Of a stretch of DNA of 64,000 bases, positions 50,291 through 61,685 are shown one piece after another. Location: assembly GCF_900698985.1 (NCBI RefSeq), contig NZ_LR217730.1, forward strand, positions 434,001 to 498,000, in the 5' to 3' direction. The notes beneath the pieces are model-generated. The model saw only the letters and a program-made list of their open reading frames with translations. It was not told the DNA's origin and searched no databases. Positions within the stretch are counted from its first letter, which is position 1; each line of letters opens with the position of its first letter. The translations under genes and the position numbers were made by a program. This DNA comes from Erwinia_E haradaeae_B. Its GTDB lineage: Bacteria; Pseudomonadota; Gammaproteobacteria; Enterobacterales; Enterobacteriaceae.

Positions 50291-50308
50291 TTTGTATTAC
50301 CTCTTAAA

Positions 50309-52972
50309 TTAAAGCAAATATGGATTCCTTTTATCAGCGTCAATATTGAACCTTGTAATAGCTATTGATACTTCTTTTCTATCAATGGTATTATTTTTAG
50401 CTAATGCAGTTAATGCAGCAATTACTATATAAGCACTATCAATTTCAAAATGATAGCGTAAGTTCTGACGACTATCTGATAAACCAAACCCATCGGTACC
50501 CAGTACTCGATAATTATTAGTTGGAATAAAATTTCGAACTTGTTCGGCAAATAACTTCATATAGTCAGTTGATGCTATGGCAGGTGTATTATTCATGATT
50601 TTAGTGATATATGGAATTTGTGGTGTTTTAGATGGATGCAACATATTCCATCGTTCACAACGCTGACCATCACGAGCCAGTTCGGTAAATGAAGTAACAC
50701 TATAGACATCAGATCCTATATTATAGTCTTTTTTAAGAATTTCCGCTGCTTGACGTACGTATCGTAATATAGCGCCTGATCCTAATAACTGTACTTTTCC
50801 TACAGAGCCTTCTGTGGTGTTTAGTTTATATATACCTTTACAGATGCCATATTCAACTTTTGATGGCATGCTAGGCATATAATAATTTTCATTTAGAGTA
50901 GTAATATAGTAGTAAATGTTTTCCTGTGCGCTACCATACATACGCATTAAACCATGATGAATTATCACCGCTACTTCATAAGCATATGCTGGATCCCAAG
51001 ATATACAGTTCGGAATGGTCAGAGCATGAATATGACTATGACCGTCTGCATGTTGTAATCCTTCACCATTGAGAGTGGTACGACCTGAAGTGCCACCAAT
51101 CAGAAATCCACGAGCTTGCTGGTCACCTGCTGCCCACAATAAGTCTCCAATACGCTGAAATCCAAACATAGAATAATAGATATAGAAGGGGATCATAGGC
51201 ATATTATTTGTACTATAAGATGTTGCTGCTGCTAACCATGAGCAAGCTGCACCCATTTCGTTAATTCCCTCTTGAAGGATTTGTCCTTTTTTGTCTTCTC
51301 TGTAATAAGCTATTTGTTCGCGATCTGATGGATTATACTGTTGTCCATGTGGGCTATAGATTCCAATTTTTCGAAACAAGCCTTCCATTCCAAAAGTACG
51401 CGCTTCATCCGCAATAATAGGCACTATTTGTTCTTTTACACTTGCATTCTTCAATAAAAGATTCAAGATACGTACAAATGCTATAGTAGTTGATATTTCT
51501 TTATTTTGTTCAATAAATAAAGAGTGAAATTCTTCTAATGGTGGTATCTTTAGTTCTTTATAAGTAGCTGCTTGACGCATAGGTAGGTATCCACCTAGTT
51601 TTTTGCGTTGTTCATGGAGGTATTTATATTCATCAGAGTCGTTTTTAAAAGTTATATAAGATAAATTTTTAATGTTTTCGTCATCTACTGGAATCTGGAA
51701 ACGATCTCGAATATAATATAATCGGTCTAGGCTAATTTTTTTTATTTGATGGGCAATATTTTTTCCTTCAGCTGTTTCACCCATCCCATAGCCTTTTACT
51801 GTATGAGCAAGGATAACAACTGGCCGATCTTTGTTGTCTTGTGCTTTTTTTAGTGCTGCATAAATTTTTTTCGGATCATGACCACCTCGGCTAAGATTCC
51901 AGATCTCATCATCGGTCATATCTTCTACAAGTCTTTTTGTTTCAGGATATTTTCCGAAGAAATGTTTACGTATATAAGAACCATTTTTAGATTTTAAGGT
52001 TTGATAATCACCATCAATAGTTTCATTCATCAAATGGACTAATATACCACTACTATCCTTATGCAATAGTCGATCCCAGCCTCCCCCCCAAATAACTTTA
52101 ATAACTTCCCAGCCAGCTCCAGCAAAAATTCCTTCAAGTTCATTAATTATTTTGCCGTTTCCTGTTACTGGTCCATCTAAGCGCTGTAAGTTACAATTGA
52201 TAATAAATACTAGGTTATTTAACCTTTCCCGGCTTGCAATGGTAATAGCACCTTTAGATTCAGGTTCATCCATCTCACCGTCTCCTAGGAATGCATAAAC
52301 AGTTTGAGAGGATGTATCCTTCAGGTGACGGTGTTGAAGATATTTTAAAAATTTAGCCTGATATATCGCTGCCACAGGACCGAGACCCATTGAAACGGTC
52401 GGGAATTGCCAAAAATTTGGCATAAGTTTAGGGTGGGGATAAGATGGTAACCCCTCTCCGTTAACTTCTTGCCGGAAGTTATCCATTTGTTTTTCAGTAA
52501 TCCGACCTTCTAAAAAAGCACGGGCATATATTCCGGGAGATATGTGACCTTGAAAATAAACTAAATCACCTCCATCTTTTGTGTTGCACGCACGAAAGAA
52601 ATGATTAAAACATACCTCATATATAGTAGCGGCAGATTGGAAAGACGAAATGTGACCACCTAATTCTAGGTTTTTTTTTGACGCGCGTAGCACGGTTATG
52701 ATTGCGTTCCAACGAATAGCAGCACAAATACGATCTTCTAAAATCGTATCACCTGGGTATTTTGGTTCATCCTCTAAAGCAATAGAATTAATGTAATTCC
52801 TTGAATATGTATGAGCATTAGTTTGAACTCCACTCTTGCTTGCAGCCTGCAGTACTTCATTGATTAGGTATTTAGCACGTTCTGTGCCTTCTTCATGAAT
52901 CACTGACTCAATTGAATCTATCCATTCTTGAGTTTCAATTGGATCTAAATCATAATTGAAATTTTTTGACAT
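50309..52972 (-). CDS. aceE: Pyruvate dehydrogenase E1
   Basis: Thiamine-diphosphate enzyme that decarboxylates pyruvate and reductively acetylates AceF. At 887 residues it has exactly the E. coli length. The ThDP motif is GDGEMDEPES...INCN around 230-260; homodimeric E1 signatures such as YFQGHISPGIYARAF, HTVKGYGMG and GTSGRTTLNGEGLQH are intact. AAGGAAA stands before the ATG. First gene of aceE-aceF-lpd; the regulator gene pdhR, which precedes it in E. coli, is not found, so pyruvate control of the operon is probably gone. The pair aceE-aceF is separated by only 18 bp. Confidence 0.98.
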   Translation of the reverse strand: MSKNFNYDLDPIETQEWIDSIESVIHEEGTERAKYLINEVLQAASKSGVQTNAHTYSRNYINSIALEDEPKYPGDTILEDRICAAIRWNAIITVLRASKKNLELGGHISSFQSAATIYEVCFNHFFRACNTKDGGDLVYFQGHISPGIYARAFLEGRITEKQMDNFRQEVNGEGLPSYPHPKLMPNFWQFPTVSMGLGPVAAIYQAKFLKYLQHRHLKDTSSQTVYAFLGDGEMDEPESKGAITIASRERLNNLVFIINCNLQRLDGPVTGNGKIINELEGIFAGAGWEVIKVIWGGGWDRLLHKDSSGILVHLMNETIDGDYQTLKSKNGSYIRKHFFGKYPETKRLVEDMTDDEIWNLSRGGHDPKKIYAALKKAQDNKDRPVVILAHTVKGYGMGETAEGKNIAHQIKKISLDRLYYIRDRFQIPVDDENIKNLSYITFKNDSDEYKYLHEQRKKLGGYLPMRQAATYKELKIPPLEEFHSLFIEQNKEISTTIAFVRILNLLLKNASVKEQIVPIIADEARTFGMEGLFRKIGIYSPHGQQYNPSDREQIAYYREDKKGQILQEGINEMGAACSWLAAATSYSTNNMPMIPFYIYYSMFGFQRIGDLLWAAGDQQARGFLIGGTSGRTTLNGEGLQHADGHSHIHALTIPNCISWDPAYAYEVAVIIHHGLMRMYGSAQENIYYYITTLNENYYMPSMPSKVEYGICKGIYKLNTTEGSVGKVQLLGSGAILRYVRQAAEILKKDYNIGSDVYSVTSFTELARDGQRCERWNMLHPSKTPQIPYITKIMNNTPAIASTDYMKLFAEQVRNFIPTNNYRVLGTDGFGLSDSRQNLRYHFEIDSAYIVIAALTALAKNNTIDRKEVSIAITRFNIDADKRNPYLL

Positions 52973-54548
52973 AGATGTATTTCCTTGTGTACCTCATGTA
53001 TTAAATAGTTAAACATCATAGTTTGATTGTAATGAAGATTAACGCATGAAGATAGGATGGATTCTGTATGATGATATTTAAAAAATTTTATTTTTTAGAA
53101 AAATAGACAGCAATAATATTGCTAGCGCTACTCTTTCCATAATTTATTGTTATTTTTAGTAAGATTGAACTGAAAATGGAATTATCTTTATTTAATTTCA
53201 TACAGAGCTCTTTGGTATTTATATGGTGTTTATATATGTTTTAATAGACATGCCCTGAAATATATAGTTTATTTCATGATGTTTATCGTCTTTATTCTTT
53301 AGCATATTGACGTAACATGACAGAATTACGAATAAGATTATAGAATCGTGCAAAAATTTCTCTATCTAAAAATATTAGCTAATGACTCATCCTTGATGTA
53401 TGTAAATAAATAATTTTATTCACATGAATATTTATTGATTCTCTTAATTTATCATGCATTCAAATATTTATTTGACTTCATACTATATATTCTTAATAGC
53501 TTAGTAGAAATGGATGGTATTTAAAAGCATAAAAATTTCTTACTGTTTGAAACAAAGAATGATAGTAATAGCATTAATAAAAAAATATTTATAGATTTCT
53601 TCAGGTTATATAAGATTTTTTATATTAATATTCTAATGTATCATTATACTTATAGTTGCGTACTTGATGAAGATATTAGTGATACAATTTACTATTGATC
53701 TTGCATATGCTTTTTAAGCATCTTTTTAATGTATTGCTTATATGCCTATATAGGTGAAGGGTGGATGTCCTTTCTGAGTATAAATAGTATAATATATATT
53801 TATTTATATTTTATTAATTCTAGTTTAGTATTTTGCACTTAAGTTGTCACATAAACTATATATTCTTACTCAATAGTTTTTCCTATATGTTATAATTAAA
53901 ACTTAGTAATGCAGATTATATCAGTTTATATGTATTACATCCTATATTAAATTTTTGTGCTCTATACTAGATATTTTTATGTTTTATATTTGTATTAAAG
54001 AACGATGCTCTTTAAATGAAATCCTTTAGATGATAGTAGTTCTATAATTAGAAAAAATTTTATTTAAATTTTTTAAATTACTTACCTATTTTTGATTATG
54101 TAAGATTTAAAAGATATATTTGTATATTAAGAAGGTTTAGTATAATTTTAAATTATTATCTATTTTTAATTTATTATTTTATGATTTATGGGTTGGGATA
54201 CGTTTATTATAATTATTTTGTTACTTATAATAACAATTATAACATGGGTTGTTTTTAAAAAACTAGTATTATGGTGCTTTATCATTAATAAGCAATCTAT
54301 GATATCTAGAAAGTAGTTTATAAAAGATTATAGTTTTTTCAAATTAACAATGTACTATTATAAGATCATAGATGTATAAGTATCTAATAAATTTGAGCAT
54401 ATACTGATGTATAAAATTTCTTAAAGGACGGAATTCTTAATTACTTTTAATATAAAAATTTTATAGATTTTTATAAATAACTGATCTGTTTTTTAGTGGA
54501 TGTTTTAATTTGTCACTGTTTAGCAAGTAGTTACTTTATTGGAAGATT
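52973..54548. other. AT-rich divergent spacer between aceE and ubiD
   Basis: About 1.6 kb. pdhR (expected before aceE) and rfaH or tat genes (near ubiD in E. coli) are not readable. One 42-codon membrane-like frame at 54188-54316 is listed with low confidence. Promoters for aceE and ubiD must lie here. Confidence 0.5.
54188..54316 (+). CDS. Possible 42-residue single-membrane-span peptide
   Basis: A frame starting MGWDT followed by about 19 hydrophobic residues, then FKKLVLW and a polar tail. The N-in helix plus FKKL is faintly like TatA/TatB, and tatABC lie close to ubiD in E. coli, so a tatA remnant is conceivable. There is no ribosome binding site, and Ile/Leu-rich frames arise easily in AT-rich DNA. 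Probably not a gene. Confidence 0.12.
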   Translation: MGWDTFIIIILLLIITIITWVVFKKLVLWCFIINKQSMISRK

Positions 54549-56033
54549 ATGAAATATAAAGATTTAAGGAGTTTTCTTTCTCTACTGGAAGAACGTGGAG
54601 ATTTAAGACGTATTCAACAAGAAGTTGATCCGAACCTAGAAATGACTGCGATTTCTGACCGTACCTTACGTATTCGTGGTCCGGCGTTACTTTTTGAAAA
54701 TCCGAAAGGATACACAATGCCAGTGCTGTGCAATTTATTTGGGACATTGGATCGTGTGGCGTTGGGCATGGGGAAAGCTGATCAGCATTCTTTACGTGAT
54801 ATTGGAAAGCTTATGGCTTTTCTCAGAGAACCGGAGCCACCACAAGGGTTAGGTGATTTTTTAAAACACATACCACAGTGGAAACAAGTTCTGAATATGC
54901 CCACTAAGCGAGTTCAGAATGCACTTTGTCAACAGCAGATTTGGCAAAATGAAGAAGTTGATTTAAGGTGTCTTCCCATTATGCGATGTTGGCCGAATGA
55001 TATCGCACCATTAGTGACTTGGGGGTTAACGGTAACGCGTGGTCCACATAAAACAAGACAAAATTTAGCTATTTATCGTCAACAAGTTCTTGAAAGAAAT
55101 AAGTTAATTATGCGATGGTTACCACATCGTAGCGGTGCATTAGACTTTCAAGCATGGTGTCATATGTATGCTAAAAAACGCTTTCCAGTATCTGTAGTAT
55201 TAGGCGCTGATCCGGCAACAATGCTAGGCGCTGTCACTCCAGTACCTGATAAGTTATCAGAATATGCTTTTGCTGGCTTGCTGCGTGGTACTAAAACTGA
55301 AGTTGTAAAGTGTATTTCAAATGATTTAGAAGTTCCAGCCAGATCAGAAATTATATTAGAAGGATACATTCAACCAGGGGAGGTCGCTTTAGAAGGGCCT
55401 CATGGAGATCACACTGGATACTACAATGAAGCGGATAGTTTTCCAGTATTTACTGTGACCCATGTAACGCAACGTTATAAAGCCATTTATCATTCTACTT
55501 ACACTGGTCGTCCTCCGGATGAGCCTGCTATTTTAGCTATAGCTTTTAATGAGATATTTATACCGCTTCTTCAGCAACAGTTCCCAGAAATTATTGATTT
55601 TTATATGCCATCAGAAGGATGTTCTTATAGATTAGCCGTAGTAACTATTAAAAAACAGTATCCTGGACATGCAAAGTTTGTAATGATGGGCATTTGGTCA
55701 TGTCTGCGTCAATTTATATATACTAAATGTATTATTGTATGTGATAATGATATTAACCCTCGGGATTGGAATGATGTTATTTGGGCAATAACTACTCGTA
55801 TGGATCCAGTTCGTGATGTAGTTATTATAAAAAATACACCAATGGATTATCTTGATTTTTCCTCGCCTGTATCCGGTCTTGGATCCAAAATAGGAATAGA
55901 TGCCACTAATAAATTAACGGGGGAAACGCAACGTAAATGGGGGGTTCCTATTAAACAAGACCCTTCTGTAACTTCTCGTATTGATGCACTTTGGGATGAG
56001 CTAAGTATATTAAAAAACACTAATCTCTATTAA
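54549..56033 (+). CDS. ubiD: 4-hydroxy-3-polyprenylbenzoate decarboxylase UbiD
   Basis: Decarboxylates octaprenyl-hydroxybenzoate in ubiquinone synthesis, using prenylated FMN made by UbiX. The protein has 494 residues (E. coli 497) and aligns throughout: LRDFL-like start, GPALLFENPKGY, MPVLCNLFGT, LGADPATMLGAVTPVP, and the catalytic-region EGPHGDHTGYYNE near 282-294 with the family's conserved Glu residues. GGAAG precedes the ATG. fre starts 45 bp downstream, the same pair as in E. coli, probably one operon. Intact UbiD implies that ubiquinone, and hence aerobic respiration, is kept. Confidence 0.97.
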   Translation: MKYKDLRSFLSLLEERGDLRRIQQEVDPNLEMTAISDRTLRIRGPALLFENPKGYTMPVLCNLFGTLDRVALGMGKADQHSLRDIGKLMAFLREPEPPQGLGDFLKHIPQWKQVLNMPTKRVQNALCQQQIWQNEEVDLRCLPIMRCWPNDIAPLVTWGLTVTRGPHKTRQNLAIYRQQVLERNKLIMRWLPHRSGALDFQAWCHMYAKKRFPVSVVLGADPATMLGAVTPVPDKLSEYAFAGLLRGTKTEVVKCISNDLEVPARSEIILEGYIQPGEVALEGPHGDHTGYYNEADSFPVFTVTHVTQRYKAIYHSTYTGRPPDEPAILAIAFNEIFIPLLQQQFPEIIDFYMPSEGCSYRLAVVTIKKQYPGHAKFVMMGIWSCLRQFIYTKCIIVCDNDINPRDWNDVIWAITTRMDPVRDVVIIKNTPMDYLDFSSPVSGLGSKIGIDATNKLTGETQRKWGVPIKQDPSVTSRIDALWDELSILKNTNLY

Positions 56034-56078
56034 AATCAATAGTCATAATACTGTAATTTCTTGATCAAAGAGGATTTA

Positions 56079-56780
56079 GTGCCAACTTTAAGTTGTAAGA
56101 TTACCTCAGTAGAGGCTATAACTAACACTATATATCGTGTTCGATTAACTCCAGAGTCTTCTGTTATTTTTCGTGCAGGTCAGTATTTAACACTAAAAAT
56201 AAGGGATCATCTTCACTTATCATTCTCTATTGCTTCAACACCAATGGAAAAAGATATCATTGAATTGCATATTGGGGGGTCTGAGTTTAACTCTTCTACT
56301 ATATCAGTGATAGAGTATATACAGAATAATAAAGATATTATTGTTGATATGCCCCATGGTCTTGCTTGGTTGAGAGAGGACAATGATTTACCATTGCTAT
56401 TGATTGCAGGTGGAACAGGTTTTTCTTATATTCGCTCTATTTTATTTACAGCACTTTCACAAAAGTCGGATAGATATATTTCTGTGTATTGGGGCGGACG
56501 GGAGATACAGCACCTTTATGAGCTAAATAGTCTCAATAGATTGATGCATGAGAATGCTCATTTAAAGATCTTTCCTGTCCTTGAGAAACCTAAACATGGA
56601 TTTTGTGGTCGAGAGGGTACTGTGATAAGTGCTATCATGAAGGATTATAGTTGTTTATATGGACATGCTATATATATTGCGGGGCCCATTAATATGGTGA
56701 GAAAAGCGCGTATATGCTTGTGTACAGAACGAGGAGCAAATTCATCGTTTATTTTTGGAGATGCTTTGACATTTATTTAA
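56079..56780 (+). CDS. fre: NAD(P)H-flavin reductase Fre
   Basis: Reduces free riboflavin, FMN or FAD with NAD(P)H. I start at the GTG at 56079 (VPTLSCKITSVEAI, against MTTLSCKVTSVEAI in E. coli), which gives 233 residues, exactly the E. coli length; AAAGAGGA lies four bases upstream. A TTG at 56061 would add six residues. The flavin-binding LSFSIAST (RPFSMAST in E. coli) is near 47, the NAD(P)H-binding AGGTGFSY near 106, and the family's YWGGREIQHLY follows. The C-terminus FGDALTFI matches. Reduced FMN from this enzyme could feed UbiX/UbiD, which fits the conserved ubiD-fre pairing; that link is inference. Confidence 0.95.
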   Translation: MPTLSCKITSVEAITNTIYRVRLTPESSVIFRAGQYLTLKIRDHLHLSFSIASTPMEKDIIELHIGGSEFNSSTISVIEYIQNNKDIIVDMPHGLAWLREDNDLPLLLIAGGTGFSYIRSILFTALSQKSDRYISVYWGGREIQHLYELNSLNRLMHENAHLKIFPVLEKPKHGFCGREGTVISAIMKDYSCLYGHAIYIAGPINMVRKARICLCTERGANSSFIFGDALTFI

Positions 56781-59700
56781 TGCGTAGAATAAAAACTCTA
56801 TATTTTCAGTTAACCTATTAAATAGGTGCATTATATATATACTATAATGAATGATATATATTGTTATATAAAGAAAATTCTCCTATATTTAGAAAATACT
56901 CGATTTATAAATAGATATATAGCTTATATAAAAAAATAAGAATTATTCATAAGGTTACGTTATATGTTATTTTTAATATTGTATGTAAAATATTTTAATA
57001 AGTATCTTAAGTATGTCATATGTATATAAAAATAAGATAATGTTGGCAATAAAATTAGATTAATTAAAAGAAAGTACTAAATAAATTTATTCTCACTAGA
57101 GATCGTAAGAATGTATTGCTCTTGACTAATAAGAATTGATTTATGTATTTCTAGGAGATGGTCTTTATAAGACACTAAAAACTTGTTCTGCATGTCAAGA
57201 GTTTTGGTTTTAGCGATGCATTAATAATATATTTACTGCCTATACAGATTATAACTCTATATAAGTAGTATGAAATTTTCTTGCTGATTATCTAAAAGTT
57301 TATTCAGACCTATATTGCGTAGATAATTTTTAAATATAAAAATATGATATATTTGTAAATTTTATGTTCTGTAAATTGTTATTATATATAATAACTCTAA
57401 TTTTTGGTTTTTTGAATTAGAATTACCGTTCTAAGCTTAGGAGGGGTATGTTATATATTTTGTGTATCGAGTAATAAAAATTACTTTCAAGACTCGTTAT
57501 AAGATATAATTTTAATAAAATATTACTTCATTTAGTGTTAAATTAATTAGCTATATTTTATAAGATGATATACTTCAGTTTAGTTAGATTTAGTAAACTA
57601 AAATAGTGATATATAGCTGCATAGATATCAGTAGACTTTGTATTGTTACCTATTGTAAAAAAAATTAGTGAGTATACTAATAAACAGTGAAAAAGACTGT
57701 TCTGTTTTAATAATTTTTTATGACAGTATAATTTTATATGTACAAAGGTAGGTTGAACTTAGTGCAATAATAGCAACGTTAATATTAGTTTTGTTAATAA
57801 ATGTCTGCACACATTGAAGGTATTAGATAAAAAATATTTAACATACTATCTGTGCTCTATCTTAAAGAAAAAAAATATAGAGATAATAGGTATACCAGTA
57901 CATACTGCAGGTAATATTTAACTAAAGGCATATAATAAGAAGCTATTATATACGGATCATCTGAAAGTTATCTAAATAATAATTAGCATGTTAGCTAAAA
58001 ATGTTGTTTTTTATCAAAACTAATATTTAATACATATTAAGAACCAATTAATTATGGAAAAATAGTAATGATGGGCTATTATGGAGAAAAAGAATAGCGA
58101 TGAAAAGATATATATAAACAATAAAATACAGTACACTATTAAATTTATAGTTTTGTATATTAATTTTCTAATGAATGTATTTTTAGAGTAATCATTTCTA
58201 ATGAGTCCTAATGTAAAAATATATAAATAATTTTTGTTATTATTAATATAAAATGTAGTTTTAGCATACAAGTAAAAGTTGTGATATTATTAAAAGATTA
58301 TGCATAGAAGTTCTTAGATGGAGATATTGACTGGATAATAGTTAAGATCTATTTAGATTTATAGTAATATTGTTAATAATACTAACTAAGAGATAATACC
58401 ATTCTATTATGCTAATAATTTTAAATTAGTTAAGTTAAGATTATACGCTTATACAGCATCTATAGTCAAAAAATTTTAGTGAGAGCTGAACATACTAGAG
58501 AAAAATAAATGGATGAATTACAGTTTATTTAAGTATTATATTGAATACGTTTAGAGTTAAGTAGTTTGAATTAGAAATATAATGAAAAAGAATACCTAGT
58601 ATTCATGAGAGCATAACTAAATTTTCTGAACTTTTTATTTTTTCACTATTCATTCTAATAGATTTATATCTTATAGAGAAAAAGTATTAGAATAAGGTAT
58701 TACGCGAAGATTATATGAGAACCATCAGACTTGTTAAATTGGCATACCATTTAAAAAATTTACATTTTTTCACCGTACTTGAGGTAATTAGGTTAATTTA
58801 ACAATTTTCTCATATTTATTTTGAAGGATTATGTTTTTTTATAGTGTCTTAATTTCTCAATTCTTTTTTTTAAAAATTTATAGAATATTTTAAGCAGATT
58901 TAATCTTATAATTGTATTATAGATATATTAATTTTGGTTGATTAATGCTTAATAATTAGGTAAGTGTCTAAGATAAACAGGATGATTCTTGAGAAGAAAT
59001 GCTCGAAAACTTATTATAATCAAGTCTTATTATATGTTAATAATATACAGTTTGTTTTTTAAGAAATGCACATAAGCATGTAATATATTAAAAATAATTT
59101 ATCTATTTAAATTAAAGACTGTAATGAGTGCAGTATGGTATTATTGATTACAATATATTTAATTTTAATATTTATTATTACTAATATTAATAGAATTACT
59201 AAGATTGACTTTTTCTCCATATATATTTTTTATTGATTATATATTTTTATATTTATGGTAAAATAATTAATAAATAAGATTATGTTAATATAGAATATTA
59301 ATCTATATGTAGATATTTTATGTATAGATAAATGAACGGTTAAAACAAATAAGGATCTTATAAATGAAAAGAATATTACTAAAAGAATATAAATAATTTT
59401 TTTCAATATGATATCTTATAGTTCTACAGGAGTAATAAGTGATCTTCATATTAAAAATTTTATTGAGCTATACTATGGGATAATTTAATGTAAATGACTT
59501 ATTTTTGAATATGCATTTGGTAATTTTAAGGTTTTTTATTTAGTAATTTTGTAATTATCAATTATATTCTATTAAATAGAAATTACTTTTAATGAGACAC
59601 TGTTACGGTACAAAGTCAGTATGTGTACGTGAATATAAATAGAAATATGCAGTATTTTCACATATATATTAGATATCACATGCATCAAGTAACATTAATT

Positions 59701-59994
59701 CGATAGGGTTAACCAAGAAAAAGTAAAGAAATGAATGTATCGATAATAGTAATATTAAATGGTTTAAATATTAAATTATTGCCACAATTTCAACATAGTA
59801 TCTGTATTTTAAAGTTGACATAATAATTGCATTGTGGGATTTTTAATAAATTTTTAAAGTAGTTATAATTAGCCTTTTAAATAAGATATATTGTAATTGC
59901 AGTGATGTATAAATGTGTTATTTAGTATAAATACATAACATCATAAGTTTTTTTATAAAAATATTTAGAAATTTTTCAAACTTTTCATAGGCAT
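56781..59994. other. Largest AT-rich spacer, between fre and hemD
   Basis: About 3.2 kb without a believable gene on either strand. fadA/fadB (beside fre in E. coli) and hemX/hemY (after hemD) cannot be read. A minus-strand frame at 58020-58271 is a low-complexity Ile/Leu/Tyr/Phe run and is not called. No tRNA-like arms were found. Confidence 0.6.
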
Positions 59995-60747
59995 TCAGTA
60001 AGTATAAGTTAAAATAAAGTTTAATAATGTATTGTTATCTGAGCCATTAGAAACATAAACATCGTTCCATCCAAGCATCTTAGCTAAAATTTTTAAACGT
60101 TCACTGACTACTATGAGTCGACATTTTAGTAACCATTCTTTTCGATCTGTGTCTGTAAATAAACAGTGCAATTGCATTAACATTTCACCACTAGTCACTA
60201 TTATTGTATCTACTCCCTTTTGACGCCAACGCTTGCCCTCTTTTTCACCATAATAAAATTTTTCACAACGTTGGTAGCACTCAATGAGTTCTACTTGCGC
60301 ACCATAGCTTAGTAAAGTGTCTCGGAGTAAATTTCTTCCGCCATTACCACGTAAAATTAAAATATTTTTACCTTTTATAGCTTGTGTAGATAAAGCTTGA
60401 ATAAGTGTTTCGCTAGTTTCTTGTTGATTCGGGCAGAAAATTTTATATCCCGTGGCAGCGTGAAAGGCTATGGCAGTACTGCGTCCAATGGCATAATATT
60501 TTAACATTTGAGGCCATAATATATCTTCACTTGTTAAAATAAGTTTAGCATAATGAATGGCATTGCGAGAGAGAATCAAGACTAGATCTCCTTTGCCTAA
60601 TTTTTGAAGTCGCGTCGGAAGTATTCTTAGCTGAGATCCAGGAAAAAATTCTATAAGTGGGAACGCCCAAGCTTTTTTTCCTAGCTTTCTAAGATATCCA
60701 ACTAACTCATTTGCTGATGGTGTTGGGCGAGTAACTAAGATATTCAT
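59995..60747 (-). CDS. hemD: Uroporphyrinogen-III synthase
   Basis: Closes and inverts ring D of hydroxymethylbilane to give uroporphyrinogen III in heme synthesis. The protein has 250 residues (E. coli 246). The family is poorly conserved, but the N-terminal MNILVTRPTPSANELV, YYAIGRSTAIAF near 96, ILRGNGGRNLLRDTL near 135, and VVSERLKILAKMLGW near 220 match E. coli closely. Its ATG overlaps the hemC stop (ATGA), so the two are translationally coupled. hemX and hemY, next in E. coli, are absent. Confidence 0.96.
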   Translation of the reverse strand: MNILVTRPTPSANELVGYLRKLGKKAWAFPLIEFFPGSQLRILPTRLQKLGKGDLVLILSRNAIHYAKLILTSEDILWPQMLKYYAIGRSTAIAFHAATGYKIFCPNQQETSETLIQALSTQAIKGKNILILRGNGGRNLLRDTLLSYGAQVELIECYQRCEKFYYGEKEGKRWRQKGVDTIIVTSGEMLMQLHCLFTDTDRKEWLLKCRLIVVSERLKILAKMLGWNDVYVSNGSDNNTLLNFILTYTY

Positions 60748-61685
60748 GCTAATAAAGTTTCCCGAGTTATAGAATGAAGGATTTCACGAGCACCACTATT
60801 CAATAAATGCTCTGCTAATAACGTACCTATTTTTTCAGCATCTATTCGGGATCCTCGATATTCTCCGCGTACTATCTGTGTACCGTCTAGTGAACTTACC
60901 AGTCCACGTAACCAGAGGGTGTCACCTTCTAATACAGCATAACTACCTATAGGTACATGACAGCCGCCTGCTAGACGAGCATTCATGGCTCTCTCTGCTC
61001 TTATGCGATCTTCTGTATCAGGATGATTTAAAGCGGTCAGTAAATTTATTGTACTCAAATCATCTAGGCGGCATTCGATTCCTATTGCCCCCTGACCAAC
61101 GGCAGGTAGAGACTCTTCTACTGGTATGGATTGTCGAATACGGTGAGTTAAGTTTAGTCTTTTTAATCCAGCTACAGCTAAAATAATAGCATCATATTGG
61201 CCAGAATCTAGTTTGCTCAGGCGGGTGCCTACATTCCCCCGTGCTATTTGCATTAATAGATCTGGGCGTCGCGAATGCAGTTGGCACTGACGCCTTAAAC
61301 TTGATGTGCCGATAATTGCATTGGGTGGTAGTAAATTTATAGATGAATATTTATTTGATACAAATGCATCGTTTGGTGACTCACGCTCACAGATGGTAAC
61401 TAAGCCTAATCCTTCTGGAAAGCTCATTGGGATATCTTTAATTGAGTGTACAGCTATATCAGCATGGCCTAATAATATAGCACGTTCTAATTCTTTTACG
61501 AATATTGCTTTACCACCAATCCTAGTAAGTGCAGTTTCAAGCATAAGATCCCCGCGTGTCATAACTGGAACCTGTTCTACGCACAGACCGGGATGATGTA
61601 AAAGTAAATTCTCTTGAACATATTGCGCTTGCCATAAGGCTAACGGACTCTGTCTTGTAATAATTTTAAAAATTTTATCTGACAT
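60744..61685 (-). CDS. hemC: Porphobilinogen deaminase (hydroxymethylbilane synthase)
   Basis: Joins four porphobilinogens into hydroxymethylbilane. From ATG 61685 (MSDKIFKIITRQSPLALWQ; MLDNVLRIATRQSPLALWQ in E. coli) it is 313 residues, as in E. coli; an ATG four codons upstream is an alternative, and neither has a good ribosome binding site. Catalytic Asp is in HADIAVHSIKDIP near 81-84, substrate-binding arginines in GTSSLRRQCQL and RGNVGTRLSKLD, and the dipyrromethane-cofactor Cys in LAGGCHVPIGSY near 242. The stop is TGA, overlapping the hemD start, evidence that TGA is a normal stop codon in this organism. Confidence 0.97.
   Translation of the reverse strand: MSDKIFKIITRQSPLALWQAQYVQENLLLHHPGLCVEQVPVMTRGDLMLETALTRIGGKAIFVKELERAILLGHADIAVHSIKDIPMSFPEGLGLVTICERESPNDAFVSNKYSSINLLPPNAIIGTSSLRRQCQLHSRRPDLLMQIARGNVGTRLSKLDSGQYDAIILAVAGLKRLNLTHRIRQSIPVEESLPAVGQGAIGIECRLDDLSTINLLTALNHPDTEDRIRAERAMNARLAGGCHVPIGSYAVLEGDTLWLRGLVSSLDGTQIVRGEYRGSRIDAEKIGTLLAEHLLNSGAREILHSITRETLLA

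Noticed and set aside
58020..58271. 83-codon minus-strand frame in the 3.2-kb desert
   Set aside because: Low-complexity Ile/Leu/Tyr/Phe run, the typical translation of AT-rich noise.
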